DNA from: Edolisoma coerulescens
Lineage: Eukaryota > Chordata > Aves > Passeriformes > Campephagidae
NCBI GenBank assembly: GCA_013397115.1
Contig: VWZW01000500.1
Coordinates: forward strand, 981,699-1,045,698
Reading direction: 5' to 3'
DNA: 64,000 nt
A program made the translations under genes and the position numbers. Positions 53,267 to 63,516 of this stretch are shown piece after piece. Numbering within the stretch: position 1 is the stretch's first letter; every line of letters begins with the position of its first letter. The notes beneath the pieces are model-generated. The model was given only the letters and a program-made list of their open reading frames with translations, made no database searches and was not told where the DNA came from.

Positions 53267-54946
53267 AAGTTCTTTTAAAATTTAATTTTTTTAAAAACAC
53301 ACTCTGTACAGTGCACACAGCTGTACTGTGGATTTTATGACCTTTTAATTATAGATATACATGATGTCAAAACTTCAGGATTTTTTCTCCTGCACTTGTA
53401 TAATGTTGTAGGAGGAGAGCTTTTACCAAGGTGAGCCCCAAATTAAAGTGCATTTGATTATGGTGGTACATTCTTGCATACAGAGATCAGATTTTTATTG
53501 ACATAACTGTTGACTTCTGCAGATCTGCACATGCATTGAATTCAACTTCAGGTTTGTAAAGAAATATTTAAATACAGTTTAACAGTAACTGTAAAGGCTC
53601 CTGCTTCTTTTAAAATCGGAGTTGGTTTAAATGGAAAGATATTGGCTATGTGAAGAAAAAAAAATGATTACATTATAAAATGAACAGGAAAACTGAATTC
53701 ATTTCAGTAGCAAGAGAACGTGATCCAAGGTGAAAAATCACTGATGAAAGTAAGAATTTGAATATCTGTTGACAGTAATAATTTGTCTAACATTGACAAC
53801 ATATTTAAAACCACTTTTGAACAAATGATACTTTATGGATTTTGGCATATTTTCTCATATTATATAAAGTGGCATACTAAAATAACAGACCAGTTAATTT
53901 CCTTGTTCCTATTTATTTGTGTGAAGTCTTAAGTAACAAATCTTGGGTTTGTGCCAGTTTGTGCATAATAGTGAGTGGCACTGAGAGTGCAGGATGGAGG
54001 GAGGTGGATGCTTCTGACAGACAATTAATGACATTTTACAGGTATGACATAACACATCCCCCCTGCCTTCTGCCCAGAGGTCAGCGTGCCTTACAGCCAC
54101 AGAAGGGGACTGCTGTGTCAATCAGAAGCTGAGTGCTTTTATTCACGTTTGCTTCCAAAGTCCACATTGCTCTGTGGACAACTTTTTGTGCCAAACCTTT
54201 GTAGTTTAACTCTTCCTAATTTAACCACTGTGCATCATGACCTGTTTAACAAACAAGCGTGCTTATAGGTACTTCAGCAATGTGTTCAAATACTTTCTAG
54301 ACGAAGAACCAGATCTAATTAAAGCAGTTAAAATATCCAAAATAGAGTGACATACTTTCAGTCTTCATGGAGATGAAGAAAGTGAATGGAAATGGTGGCC
54401 TTTGCGGGTTTTTTTTGTTTGGTTGTTTGTAGGTTGGGCCTTTTTAAGTGTAAGCATCCTGATCTCTGCCCAGGTGAGTTTTCTTTTCAGCAGGGCATCA
54501 TGGAAGAAGAGATTTTTAGATAGGCAGGTTATCATCTTTCTTCTTCCTTGTTTTAAGACTCACTCAACTTGCTTTGCCTCGCCCTGTCTTTGTCCTTCTT
54601 ATTGAACTAGAATAATCTAAAGGGGTAATTCCAGACATACTTTGAATTACTGAGATAATGCAGTACCTTAAACTAGAGTGTTTAATATCAGAAAGTATTT
54701 AAATAATAAAATACCTGACTGCATTGTGATTTTTCCTTTATTTTATTAGAAAATTATACTTCTTCAGCAAAAGAGAATAAAATAGAAAGGACTGAAGTTT
54801 AAAACTGTTGGTGATATAGCAGGTACAAACCTGGCAGTATACTGGGGCACGTGTATCGTGTGTGTGATATGTGTGCACTCAGCACCCAAGTCCCTCTTGG
54901 AATGTTATAACAAGGTTGATGACTATTAAAATGTTTTTATTTTCAG

Positions 54947-55084
54947 ATTGAAAATCTACAGGAGCAACTTAGGGACAAAGACAAACAACTAACTAATCTA
55001 AAAGACAGAGTGAAGTCGCTGCAGACAGATTCCAGTAACACGGACACGGCACTAGCAACCTTAGAGGAAGCTCTATCAGAAAAG
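54947..55084 (+). CDS. ERC2: ERC2 internal coding exon C (46 codons, coiled coil)
   Basis: This 138 bp exon starts IENLQEQLRDKDKQLTNLK and ends LATLEEALSEK. KDKQLTNLKDRVKSLQTD is the ERC2 form; ERC1 as remembered has KEKQMSSLKERVKSLQAD. The first 25 residues keep the heptad pattern of exons A and B (I1, L4, L8, L15, L18, V22, L25). A polar TDSSNTDT segment follows, and the coil resumes at L36, L39 and L43. The next exon's first ten residues complete a 56-residue unit. The acceptor is TTTTATTTTCAG; the donor AAAG|GTAATG is acceptable. Phase 0 at both ends. Unspliced reading would stop after 23 more codons at 55154. A minus-strand frame overlapping this exon is only its shadow. Confidence 0.97.
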
Positions 55085-56984
55085 GTAATGTTTTCTCATG
55101 AAAAGCTTCATGTGCTGCTCTTGTGGGTGAAGTGTGTGCAGAAAATGTCCTTCTAAGTTGTCCTGACAGCTGTCCCAAAGCCTGTGAGCCTTGTCAGGGA
55201 AGCGGGTGGCCCTGTTCTGGTAGGATGAGCAGGGAGTGACTGCCAGGGGATGAACTGACACAGGACTTGGAGGGGCAGGAGTGATGTCCTTTGAATGCTC
55301 ATGGAGAAAATGTCCCAGGGCATGGGGAGATTTTCCCTTGGTCAATGAGATGAGTGCTTGTTCCCTGAAAGAACTGAAAGGCATTGGACCCCTGACTTAA
55401 AGAAGGTAGAGTTTTCTCATTTTTTTTTGTCTTTGTGATCTTGATTATCCTGTTCTTTTGTTCATTAAGCAGGGCCTAACTGAAGGGCCAAGAGCAAGTG
55501 GCCTTATCAGCTGTTACCTTGGCTTGCTGTGAGCTCTACTGGTTTCCTACACTTTATTTTTAAGGGAAAATGTGTGTCATTAAAAAAATAATTGAGAATT
55601 ACCTTTTTTTCCTTTACAAACTCTATGCCTTTAATTTGAAAATACCTAGGAGAAGGGATAAATCTGGACTGTTTAAATTAGTGGCAACATTCCTACCAGT
55701 TTCAGTGAGGTCAGGTTTCTTCTTTCAGTTAACTTTGAATACAAGGTAATGCAAGTGAATTTATATGCCCAAAAAATTTGTACAAGTATCCACATTTTGC
55801 AGCTCACAGATCTTAATATATACCACTTAAATGTGAACAGGTGAGTGTGACTAATTAAAGTAATATGTGCCATTCTGCAGTCTGTAATCCTATGAAGGTA
55901 TTTATGACTAAATATGACTTGAAAATGCCACTGTGGTGTTGGCACTGACACTTACAATGTTAATGTCAGATGTTTTACTTCTTGTGTGTTTAATTGCCTT
56001 CCTAGCATTTGCTTGGTCAACAGCAGTGAAAAAAGTTGTCATTAGTATTGATTCATGTGGATAAGCATCCACCACTTAGACAGTAAAATTACTCATTTCT
56101 GTCATCTTTCACTCATCTTTCACTGCTAATCTGGACACAGCGTTCATCAATTTCACAGCATATAAATAAAAAATGACCGAAAGTACTTTTTAACCTGTTT
56201 ACTCTCCTTGTAAACTATCTTTTCTGGATTAGTCACTTTCCCAAAATGCCCATAGAGGCAGCTGAGGGGTTTTTAAAACAGTCCTTTGGGAAGCAGAGTG
56301 ACTGTCACAAGCAGACTTGCATAGGAGTAGGAGGAAACAACACTGCAGAGTTAGGATTAATATTAGCTTTTGAAAAACAGAGTGCTTGATCTGAGAGCAC
56401 GAGACACAATGAGGAGAAAGTTTCCAAGGTAAAGGCATCTCTCTGTATGATTTTGATTGTTTGTTGTACAGGGAAATCACCCTCAGTTTCTTTTCCACTG
56501 TAACTCCCTTGAAGGCCACACTTGGCAGGGCAGATTTTTCGATGTTAAATGTGATTTCTGGGATGCACTTACACATTGAAAGAAACCAGTAGCCATCTTC
56601 TAGAAATTCCAAATGGACAATTATACCTGGCTTTCTTCTGTCTTCTGGCAGCTAAATACTTCGACAGTGTATGTTTACACATGCGCCTCATTCCTTTCAG
56701 CGTCCAGCTTCCCAATTCATCCTAACGGCTCTCAGTAACTTTCTTATCCCTGTTCCTCTCTGCAGTAGCATTCTTAAGACCTACAGACTTTATCAATAGT
56801 TATTAAATATTTCCACTGGAAATACTGGTAGAAATCTGGAATAGATGTTTGTCCAAATGGAACAAAACAAGAACCCTTAGTGAGTTTTTTTCTTAACAAG
56901 TGCATCAATATAAGTACTTTTATCAGTTCAGTATGTAATGCTGTCAAGAAAGGATGATGCTTTCATTTAAGAATACCTGATTTC

Positions 56985-57000
56985 CATTTCCATGGAAATG
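56985..57000. repeat. 16 bp perfect palindrome
   Basis: CATTTCCATGGAAATG is its own reverse complement. It has no further stem or flanking repeat, so significance is doubtful. Confidence 0.55.
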
Positions 57001-58494
57001 CATTGTTTGTGTGCTTTGTTTGTTTTCTTTCTAGAAATTGTATTAGACCTACTTTGCAACTATATCATTTTGGTTTATACTCTGAGATTAGGCTGGGTTT
57101 TGCTTTATATTAATTCTTTGTCCATTCAGTAGTTTTTAGAATTTTAATTTAAAAATAATGAATAAAATTCTTCAAGAGCATCATGGGAGGCTCTTTTAAA
57201 ATAGAAATAAAATTTATTCATACCAGTTTAGCTAACCACAATTTACTGAAATCTAATTGAATTGCTTTTCTTAGCTTCTATAGGAAGAAAAACAAATTAA
57301 AACACGATCGTATGATATGAATGAATTATAAAGCTATTTTTAAAGTCTAAGACTCAAATGTTTTCCTGCATTTTTCTTGAAAATACACAGACTAAGTTTT
57401 TGGCTCTGAATTAGAAAACATGTCTCGTTATTCTTTATGAAAATAGATTTTTCCAAGTATCTGTCTCTTGATTTTCTTTCATATTTAGTGATTAGGTATC
57501 TTGGGAACACTAAATGAGAAATTAATGTAGACATCATAAAACAACGTCAAATTTTCCTGAAATGGACTTCTTTTAATCTTAGTATTTTTCTGATGATATT
57601 GCTGGTGTGATTTGTCCACTTGTCAGGAATCAGACACAAAACAACTTCAGTCGCATTTGAGTTCATTTTGGAACTAAGTCGCAAAACACTCATTCAACTA
57701 TTTATCCCTAATTTCAGAGCCTTTTGTAAGCACTGGGAATTCTTAACAACAACAGTAAGGATTACGTTGCAATTAAAAAAAAAAAAAGAAGTTTGAAAAT
57801 CAGACTATGCAAAAGTGCTATCAGCTTCCTTGATGTTATAACAAGAAACTTTTCAAAGAATATCTCAGCTCTTGGACTGGCCCAAAGCAGCTCAAGAGGT
57901 TGCTTTCATGAAGCTGATATTTATAAAGTTGGTCCTACTGTAGCAGCATACAGCAGATAAGCAGTGGAGTATGTCTGATAATGGAGCTATATGCTGGGGC
58001 AATTCAGTTCCTGCTTCTGTGATAAAGTGCAAAGAGATTAGACCTGTGAGGTCCCAGATTAGTGCATAAGGAAAGCTGGCCAATGCAAATAAGACTGAAA
58101 CAGGAACACATTGTTGGGATTTCTGTGAGTTAGCTGTTAATCAAGTAAAACATGGTGTATTAGGGCCTTTTAACACGTTTTTGACATTTAGCCTTATGCA
58201 GCTGACAGATAAATTAGTCTTCTTTTGTGATTGACTGAGAAAAAAATATACTGTTCATTAAAAAGATGAAATAGTGTTATGTTTAATTTGTTATAGATGA
58301 AAAAATCGTTTGGGTAAATAAATCTTCAAGAAGGAATTGGTGTTAAACTAATTCTGAATATAACCAGGTGGAATCTGAATGTTTATGATGATTAAACTAT
58401 TCCACTTTATGGAGGCTGGCATTTTAATATTAATATTCAAGGAATTAAGAATTTATATTGTTTGTTATTAGGAATAATTTTGAAGTTATTTAGT

Positions 58495-58922
58495 ATCATA
58501 GGTTTAGATTGGAAGTACCTTAAAGAGCATCATCTAGTTCCAACCCCGTTGCTGTGGGCAAGGACAACTTCCATTAGAGCAGGTTGTTACAGCCCTTAGA
58601 TCTCTCTGGCCTTCCTCGGGACTCTTTCCAACACATCTGTGTCCTTAAGCTGGGGCCCCAGGGCTGGATGCAGTTCTTGTCCAGGTGGGTGTCTCCAGAG
58701 CAGGATGGAGGTGCAGGGTCACCCCCCGTGACCTGCTGGCCACGCTGCTTTGGATGCAGCCAGGAGCACAGTTGGTTTTCTGGGCTGTGAGTGCTCATGG
58801 CCGAGTCATATTGAGCTTTTTGTCACTGTGCACATCCAAGTCCTCCTCCTCAGGGCTGCTCTGTCTGTTCTCTGCCCAGCCCGTGTTTGTGCCTGGGATT
58901 GCCCTGACCCAGGTGCAGGACC
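58495..58922 (-). mobile_element. CR1 LINE 3' fragment with internal deletion, antisense
   Basis: The + strand starts ATCATAGGTTTAGATTGGAAG, the antisense of the CR1 3' end, and continues CATCTAGTTCCAACCCCGTT and GGGCAAGGAC. At about 58595 the text jumps from the AGCAGGTTGTTACAGCCC region to CTCTCTGGCCTTCCTCGGGA, which in CR1 elements I recall lies some 300 bp further on. After that it follows CR1 closely again: GCTGGGGCCCCAGGGCTGG, GACCTGCTGGCCACGCTGC, TCCTCCTCAGGGCTGCTCTG and ATTGCCCTGACCCAGGTGCA. No intact coding sequence remains. It ends about 960 bp before ERC2 exon D. Confidence 0.92.
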
Positions 58923-59883
58923 TAAATTATACTGCTTCTGCTGCCCCCCTGACTGCCACTGCCCAAATGATACCAGTAGTTCCCCTGATACTCTGCTTAA
59001 AGATGTGCTCCCAGCTGAAATGCAATTCTAGTGGTTATTTCACTGTACCCTAAGTATTTCTCTCTGATTAGTATTTGCATCCTTCAAGTATTGATAGGAT
59101 GTGATTTTGTAGGACATAATCAGAGTTTAACAAAACCATACTACTGCATCTGCTTTTTTACATTTCACCCTTTGAATTAATCACCCAACCAATGACTGGT
59201 GATTTTCAGCAAACCTTGTGATAGTTATAGGAAATCAGCAAAATATGCAAAAACATGGTTGACTTAAAATGTCTATAGGGTTACTGTTAATTAGACAGAG
59301 AAAAACCTTCCTTTGGATTTCTTAATTTGTATCAGGGTACTTTTTCTGTGTCTTGGACAACTGTTTTTTTTGACATCTCAAAATATAGTACAAGTAAACT
59401 GTAAGTTACTGATAGTTAGCAAGTGATTGATTTCTAATTAGATTTGAAACCTTGACAACTAATTGCAAGCACTGTGGAGTAATAACAAAGTCTGAGCTGA
59501 GTAAACCAGTCATGGCCTCTGACGAAACTTGTCATGGCCTGTTTTGGACTTTTATTCAAGACTTCAATCACTTGTGAATACAGGAAATACATTATTAAAG
59601 TGAATATCTTTCCACATCTATCACAAAACTAAACATGTTCATATCAGTATAGCTCTTTAATGAAGTTCCTGTACTTGTTACTGTTATCAAGTATTTAAAA
59701 CCTTGATCTTACGATTTTGAAATCTAGAGAAATCTTGCATTGACTTTGATACCATTAACTCAATCATTCTCTGCTTCTGAAGATTTTTTTTTAGTAAGTG
59801 CTACGTAATGCAAACAAATTTAATTCTGTCTTTTTAAAAAATGATTCCCAACTTTTCCATTTTGGAATTCTTTTTCTTGTTAG

Positions 59884-60024
59884 GAAAGAATAATAGAGCG
59901 TCTGAAGGAGCAAAGGGATCGAGATGACAGAGAAAGACTTGAAGAAATTGAATCTTATAAAAAAGAAAACAAGGACCTGAAGGAGAAAGTTAATGCTTTA
60001 CAGGCTGAACTGACAGAAAAAGAG
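59884..60024 (+). CDS. ERC2: ERC2 internal coding exon D (47 codons, coiled coil)
   Basis: This 141 bp exon starts ERIIERLKEQRDRDDRERLEE and ends LQAELTEKE. It is very rich in charged residues; the RDRDDRERLEEIE part suits a single stable helix or coil. KENKDLKEKVNALQAELTEKE is the ERC2 version, against KDLKDLKEKVSLLQGDLSEKE in ERC1 as remembered. Two or three conservative differences from mammalian ERC2 are seen (RDRDD for RERDD, SYKK for SFRK). The first ten residues finish the 56-residue unit begun in exon C. The acceptor is strong (TTCTTTTTCTTGTTAG). The donor GAG|GTCAGT has C at +3, the least consensus-like donor of the five exons. Phase 0 at both ends. Confidence 0.97.
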
Positions 60025-60572
60025 GTCAGTCTTTTCTTAAAAACTCTGCTCTTCTATCTATGTCATTATGATGAAACAAAGTGCATTAGGATTACTCTTG
60101 AATCGTGTCAAGTACTGAAATTCTGCCATTTCAGTGGTCAGCTTCAGAACTGCTATTTTCTTAAGCATTCTTCACAGTCCTCATTTGTACATAAAATATT
60201 GCTTCAGTTTTTGCACAGTTGTGTGTCGTAATCTCTACTTGGTCCTTTACCTAAGCTTCCACTAGGCTCAAATATTCCATTGCTGCTCCTGTTTCCGTTT
60301 GTCAGTTAGAGAAATAAATAGTTTTCAGTGTGTTTGTACCTCCAGAATATGACACGAGCTCGTCTGTATTGTGAACGTTTCCATGTTTCACTGCATGCCA
60401 GCTCCTGTGGTTCCACTTGTACCCACAAAACAGTGTCTTTTGCTATCAATCCTTATCTTTGAGTCAGCTCTTTTTGGGGGAGGGGGAACAGGATCCAAGT
60501 GATTGCTAAATTGGCAATGAGTTAGTGTCCTGGTGACTAGGAATTAACTTTTTACTCTTGGTCATTTTCCAG
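60025..60572 (+). other. ERC2: ERC2 short intron (548 bp) between exons D and E
   Basis: The intron runs from GTCAGT to a good acceptor (CTCTTGGTCATTTTCCAG). It is far shorter than its neighbours. No repeat was seen apart from a G-rich TTTTTGGGGGAGGGGGAAC near 60473-60490. Confidence 0.93.
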
Positions 60573-60713
60573 TCTAGTTTAATCGATCTCAAAGAACATG
60601 CATCTTCATTGGCATCAGCAGGGCTGAAAAGAGACTCCAAACTTAAGTCTTTAGAAATAGCCATAGAACAAAAGAAAGAAGAGTGTAGTAAGTTGGAAGC
60701 ACAGTTGAAAAAG
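60573..60713 (+). CDS. ERC2: ERC2 internal coding exon E (47 codons, coiled coil)
   Basis: This 141 bp exon starts SSLIDLKEHASSLASAGLKR and ends CSKLEAQLKK. SAGLKRDSKLKSLEIAIEQ is diagnostic for ERC2; ERC1 as remembered has SSGLKKDSRLKTLEIALEQ. The segment joins two coils through a flexible HASSLASAG stretch at about residues 9-17 and carries one cysteine (residue 38). It is part of the central scaffold region of the active-zone protein, roughly the middle-to-late third in mammalian numbering. The acceptor is strong, and the donor AAG|GTAAGT is the ideal U1 sequence. Phase 0 at both ends. Unspliced reading gives 22 extra codons to TGA at 60780. The following ERC2 exon was not found before the window ends. 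Confidence 0.97.
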
Positions 60714-62637
60714 GTAAGTTCCATCTTAAAACAAACAAACAATCAGCAAAACAAAAATCAGCATCCCATACCCTCATTTTGAAATGATGAGCCTATTTAC
60801 TCTTCTGGAGTAAATCTAGAATCTATCCATCTTATGCTGTTTGCTGATGCTTGCATCAAATACTGCTTTTTCTCAAGAGGTTTGTACCAAAGCCGCTAGT
60901 GAAACTCAGAGATTGTCCTGAGTACCTCTGTGAGGGAATTCTGAGAAGCAGCAACAAATAGATGAACTGAGAGCAGGACATTGGAGGGAAAAGGGAAGAA
61001 AGAAATTATCAAACCAGCATTTTATATGTATGTGAATTAACAGCACTTTTAGAAGTAAACTGAAATGTTTGCAGTATGAGAAAAAAATTAAAGGCTTGTC
61101 CAAGAAATGCTGGAATTCCTAATCAAAAAAATCAGCTTCCAAAATGAAAACTCTAGCTCGGTTTTATTTTGATGTATTTTTGGCTTTGTTGGTGAACACA
61201 CGTTTGTGATAATTAAGAAAAATAATCAAAAGTTTATCTCAGCTGGCAATTCAGTGTTTCTATTCAGCAAGTGGTGGAAGCAAGCATTTAAAGGAAAACA
61301 TACAAACCCTGTGTTTTATGACATGGTTTTACTTAAATTGCTGCATTAAACTAGATTTCGCTTAAATGATTTGCAAGTGTTTTGATACCATTGTTTCTTT
61401 GACCTTTCTCTGTGTTGTTTGGTAATGTCTGCTCTCATTGTTCTCATTACGTATTTGATGGGGTCAGGCATTACGTTTGCCTTCTGCAATTCATGACTAA
61501 GTGTATGCAAACTGTTTGTTTTTTGTTTTTTTTTTTTAATATTGGTATAATTTTTCGTTTTCTGGTAAATAATATTTGTTCTGTGAATGTTATCACTGTT
61601 AGTATAATATTCTGACACTCTTTTTACCCAGGTTGAGTAGTATCCTGCTCAGTGATTAAGCATTGTTTCAATAGCCTGACCTGTGAAGAAGGTATTGCAA
61701 AGTATAAAGGATACCAGCGTGTAAACCTTATATTTGTGTTCTGTTTTAATTCAGAATGAATATGTGCAATTAGGTGCCTGTGTTAGATCTTTAGTTGAGA
61801 GGAAGGGAAGCTTTTTCAATAAACATATACAAATGGAAACACAAATACTTTAAATGTCTGATAGCTTAAAAATGCTACTGATGGCAGAATTAAAATATCC
61901 AAAGAAAAGGTTTCTCTGGAAGCCACTTAGTTTGTTTTAGTTTGTTAGAAAATATGTTTGTTTACTTTGCACTCCACTACAACATACACTTAATTATAAT
62001 CTGAAATATCTTTTTTTCTTCATTTAAAAAATATAGTTAAAGGAACCCAGGAAGCACAGATCACTTAAAAAACCCCCATCAAAATCCTCTTGAAGGTCTT
62101 GAAGTCCTAAGTCAATCGTTTATGACTGCACATATAAACACATCATACAGTCATGGAAAAACAAGCACATATAAAAGTCAGAGAGTGTCTGGGATGTCTT
62201 TTGTATAAAAAGGGAGCATGTTTCTTGTGTATAAATACAAACAATTTTGAATGAAAGTTGAAAACATAATAGTTTTATTATATCATAAATACAGCATAAA
62301 GCCCCAATGGAAATTCACCCACCATTTGTAGGAGACCAGGTATTTCCACAATAAAATGGAATTACAACCTTCTTTCTGGGCATGCTTAATTGAACAGAAA
62401 CAGTGACTGTTAATGACAGTAGACTCCAAGCAGTCATTTTCAATTCACATTTTCTTTAATGAAATACTTTATGTTCAAACCTGTAAATACCGTGTGTTAA
62501 AAGTAATTGGTCCCCAGAAAAATACCTGCACCGTGTTCTCACTCCTCAGGAAACTGAGTGAAACAGAAACCTGGGTCACTCTTGCACAAGTCTGGGTCAG
62601 AGGAGGAGGGGACAGGGACGCGGGTCATAAATGAACT

Positions 62638-62664
62638 CACGTGTCCCACGAGTGTGCTCACGTG
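62638..62664. promoter_or_regulatory. Two CACGTG E-boxes 21 bp apart in a CpG-rich patch
   Basis: CACGTG occurs at 62638-62643 and again at 62659-62664; the second sits in GCTCACGTGTGAGC. Around it, about 62618-62690, there are several CpGs (GACGCGGG, CCACGAG, CACGGCGG) in an otherwise CpG-poor intron. CACGTG is the core site for USF, MYC/MAX and CLOCK/BMAL1 type factors. Regulatory use is inference only. Confidence 0.25.
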
Positions 62665-63494
62665 TGAGCATCAACCACGGCGGAGCCAGAGGGACCTGGC
62701 ACAGTTTGCATCTCTCTTTCAAAACCCACTCCAAGGGGCTTTCTCCTTGACAAAATTCCATGTAGCTTACACAGTACTCCTCTCTAAAAATACCCTAGAG
62801 AAGGTACTTTGTTATGGTGCTGTAAAATAATTATAGTTCCGTGTTGGGTTATAAGTTTTAAAAAATTAAACTCAGAAATGTGAAGATAGTACTCTGTGCA
62901 CGCTTGTTTGGAGTTAGTTTTGCATGAGCACTAATGGTACCGAGTGCTACATCTGCAGGAAAATGTGCACAAGGGGCAAGTCCGAACTGAATCTGTAAAT
63001 AAAAAACACCAAAACAACTTTTAGAGTTTCTCCTCCCCAGCTTTCCCCGCTTTCTGTTTTTTGGAGACCATAAATTTATTGATAATAAAGATTGGTTTTA
63101 TTGGATCTGATGAGATCCAAATATTTTTCAGTGCTGCGTAACTGGATTTTTTGCATTTTGGCAAGAAAAAATATGCTGATTCTAAACCCACAATTTTACA
63201 CATTAGGCACATTTAAAAATAGTAAAGAGGATATTTGTACAAAGTAATTATTCATGTGACTGTGCTATATTTTGGTATACAAAGTAATGTTTTAAATTAT
63301 AGGCGTGCTTATTGAACATTTTGTGACAAATGTTATAAATTAAAATTCATTAAAAAAATTTAAAACAAAAATTTCTAAATACCAGAGAATGGTCAATGCT
63401 TTTTTCCCCAAATTCCACAGATTTTTGTTGACTTACTTTGTATAGCTACTAGTGAAAGAACAGCAGGAATTACCTAATAGGTAGCAAAGTGTTT

Positions 63495-63516
63495 TATATA
63501 TATGTGTGTATATATA
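63495..63516 (+). repeat. TA/TG dinucleotide microsatellite
   Basis: About 22 bp of alternating TA and TG units (TATATATATGTGTGTATATA and similar). It is a short simple repeat with no clear significance. Confidence 0.85.

Larger units (their letters stand above)
32569..54946 (+). other. ERC2: ERC2 intron of 22.4 kb between exons B and C
   Basis: The intron runs from GTAAGA to TTTTATTTTCAG. I recognised no interspersed repeat here, only simple A/T and pyrimidine-rich tracts (for example T12 at 35504-35515, the C/T-rich 46130-46420 and A14 at 53143-53156). Stretches at 37130-37330 and 41025-41190 look complex and low in simple repeats, but nothing in them can be named. A GC-richer block at 47100-47460 contains TTTTATAGCCC and could be an old repeat I do not recognise. 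No gene was found on either strand. Confidence 0.85.
55085..59883 (+). other. ERC2: ERC2 intron of 4.8 kb between exons C and D
   Basis: The intron starts GTAATG and ends CTTTTTCTTGTTAG. It contains one CR1 fragment at 58495-58922, an A13 run at 57775-57787, and a perfect 16 bp palindrome CATTTCCATGGAAATG at 56985-57000. The remainder is AT-rich unique sequence without recognisable genes. Confidence 0.87.

Noticed and set aside
58584..59053. Overlapping open frames of 68, 122 and 93 codons on the + strand
   Set aside because: They run antisense through the CR1 copy at 58495-58922 and its flank, where GC-rich sequence lacks stops.
4375..60713. Assignment to the paralogue ERC1
   Set aside because: Paralogue-distinguishing residues in exons B to E (for example TEEKGTLAGE, KQLTNLKDR, NALQAELTEKE, SAGLKRDSKLKSLEIAIE) follow ERC2 as I recall it, not ERC1.
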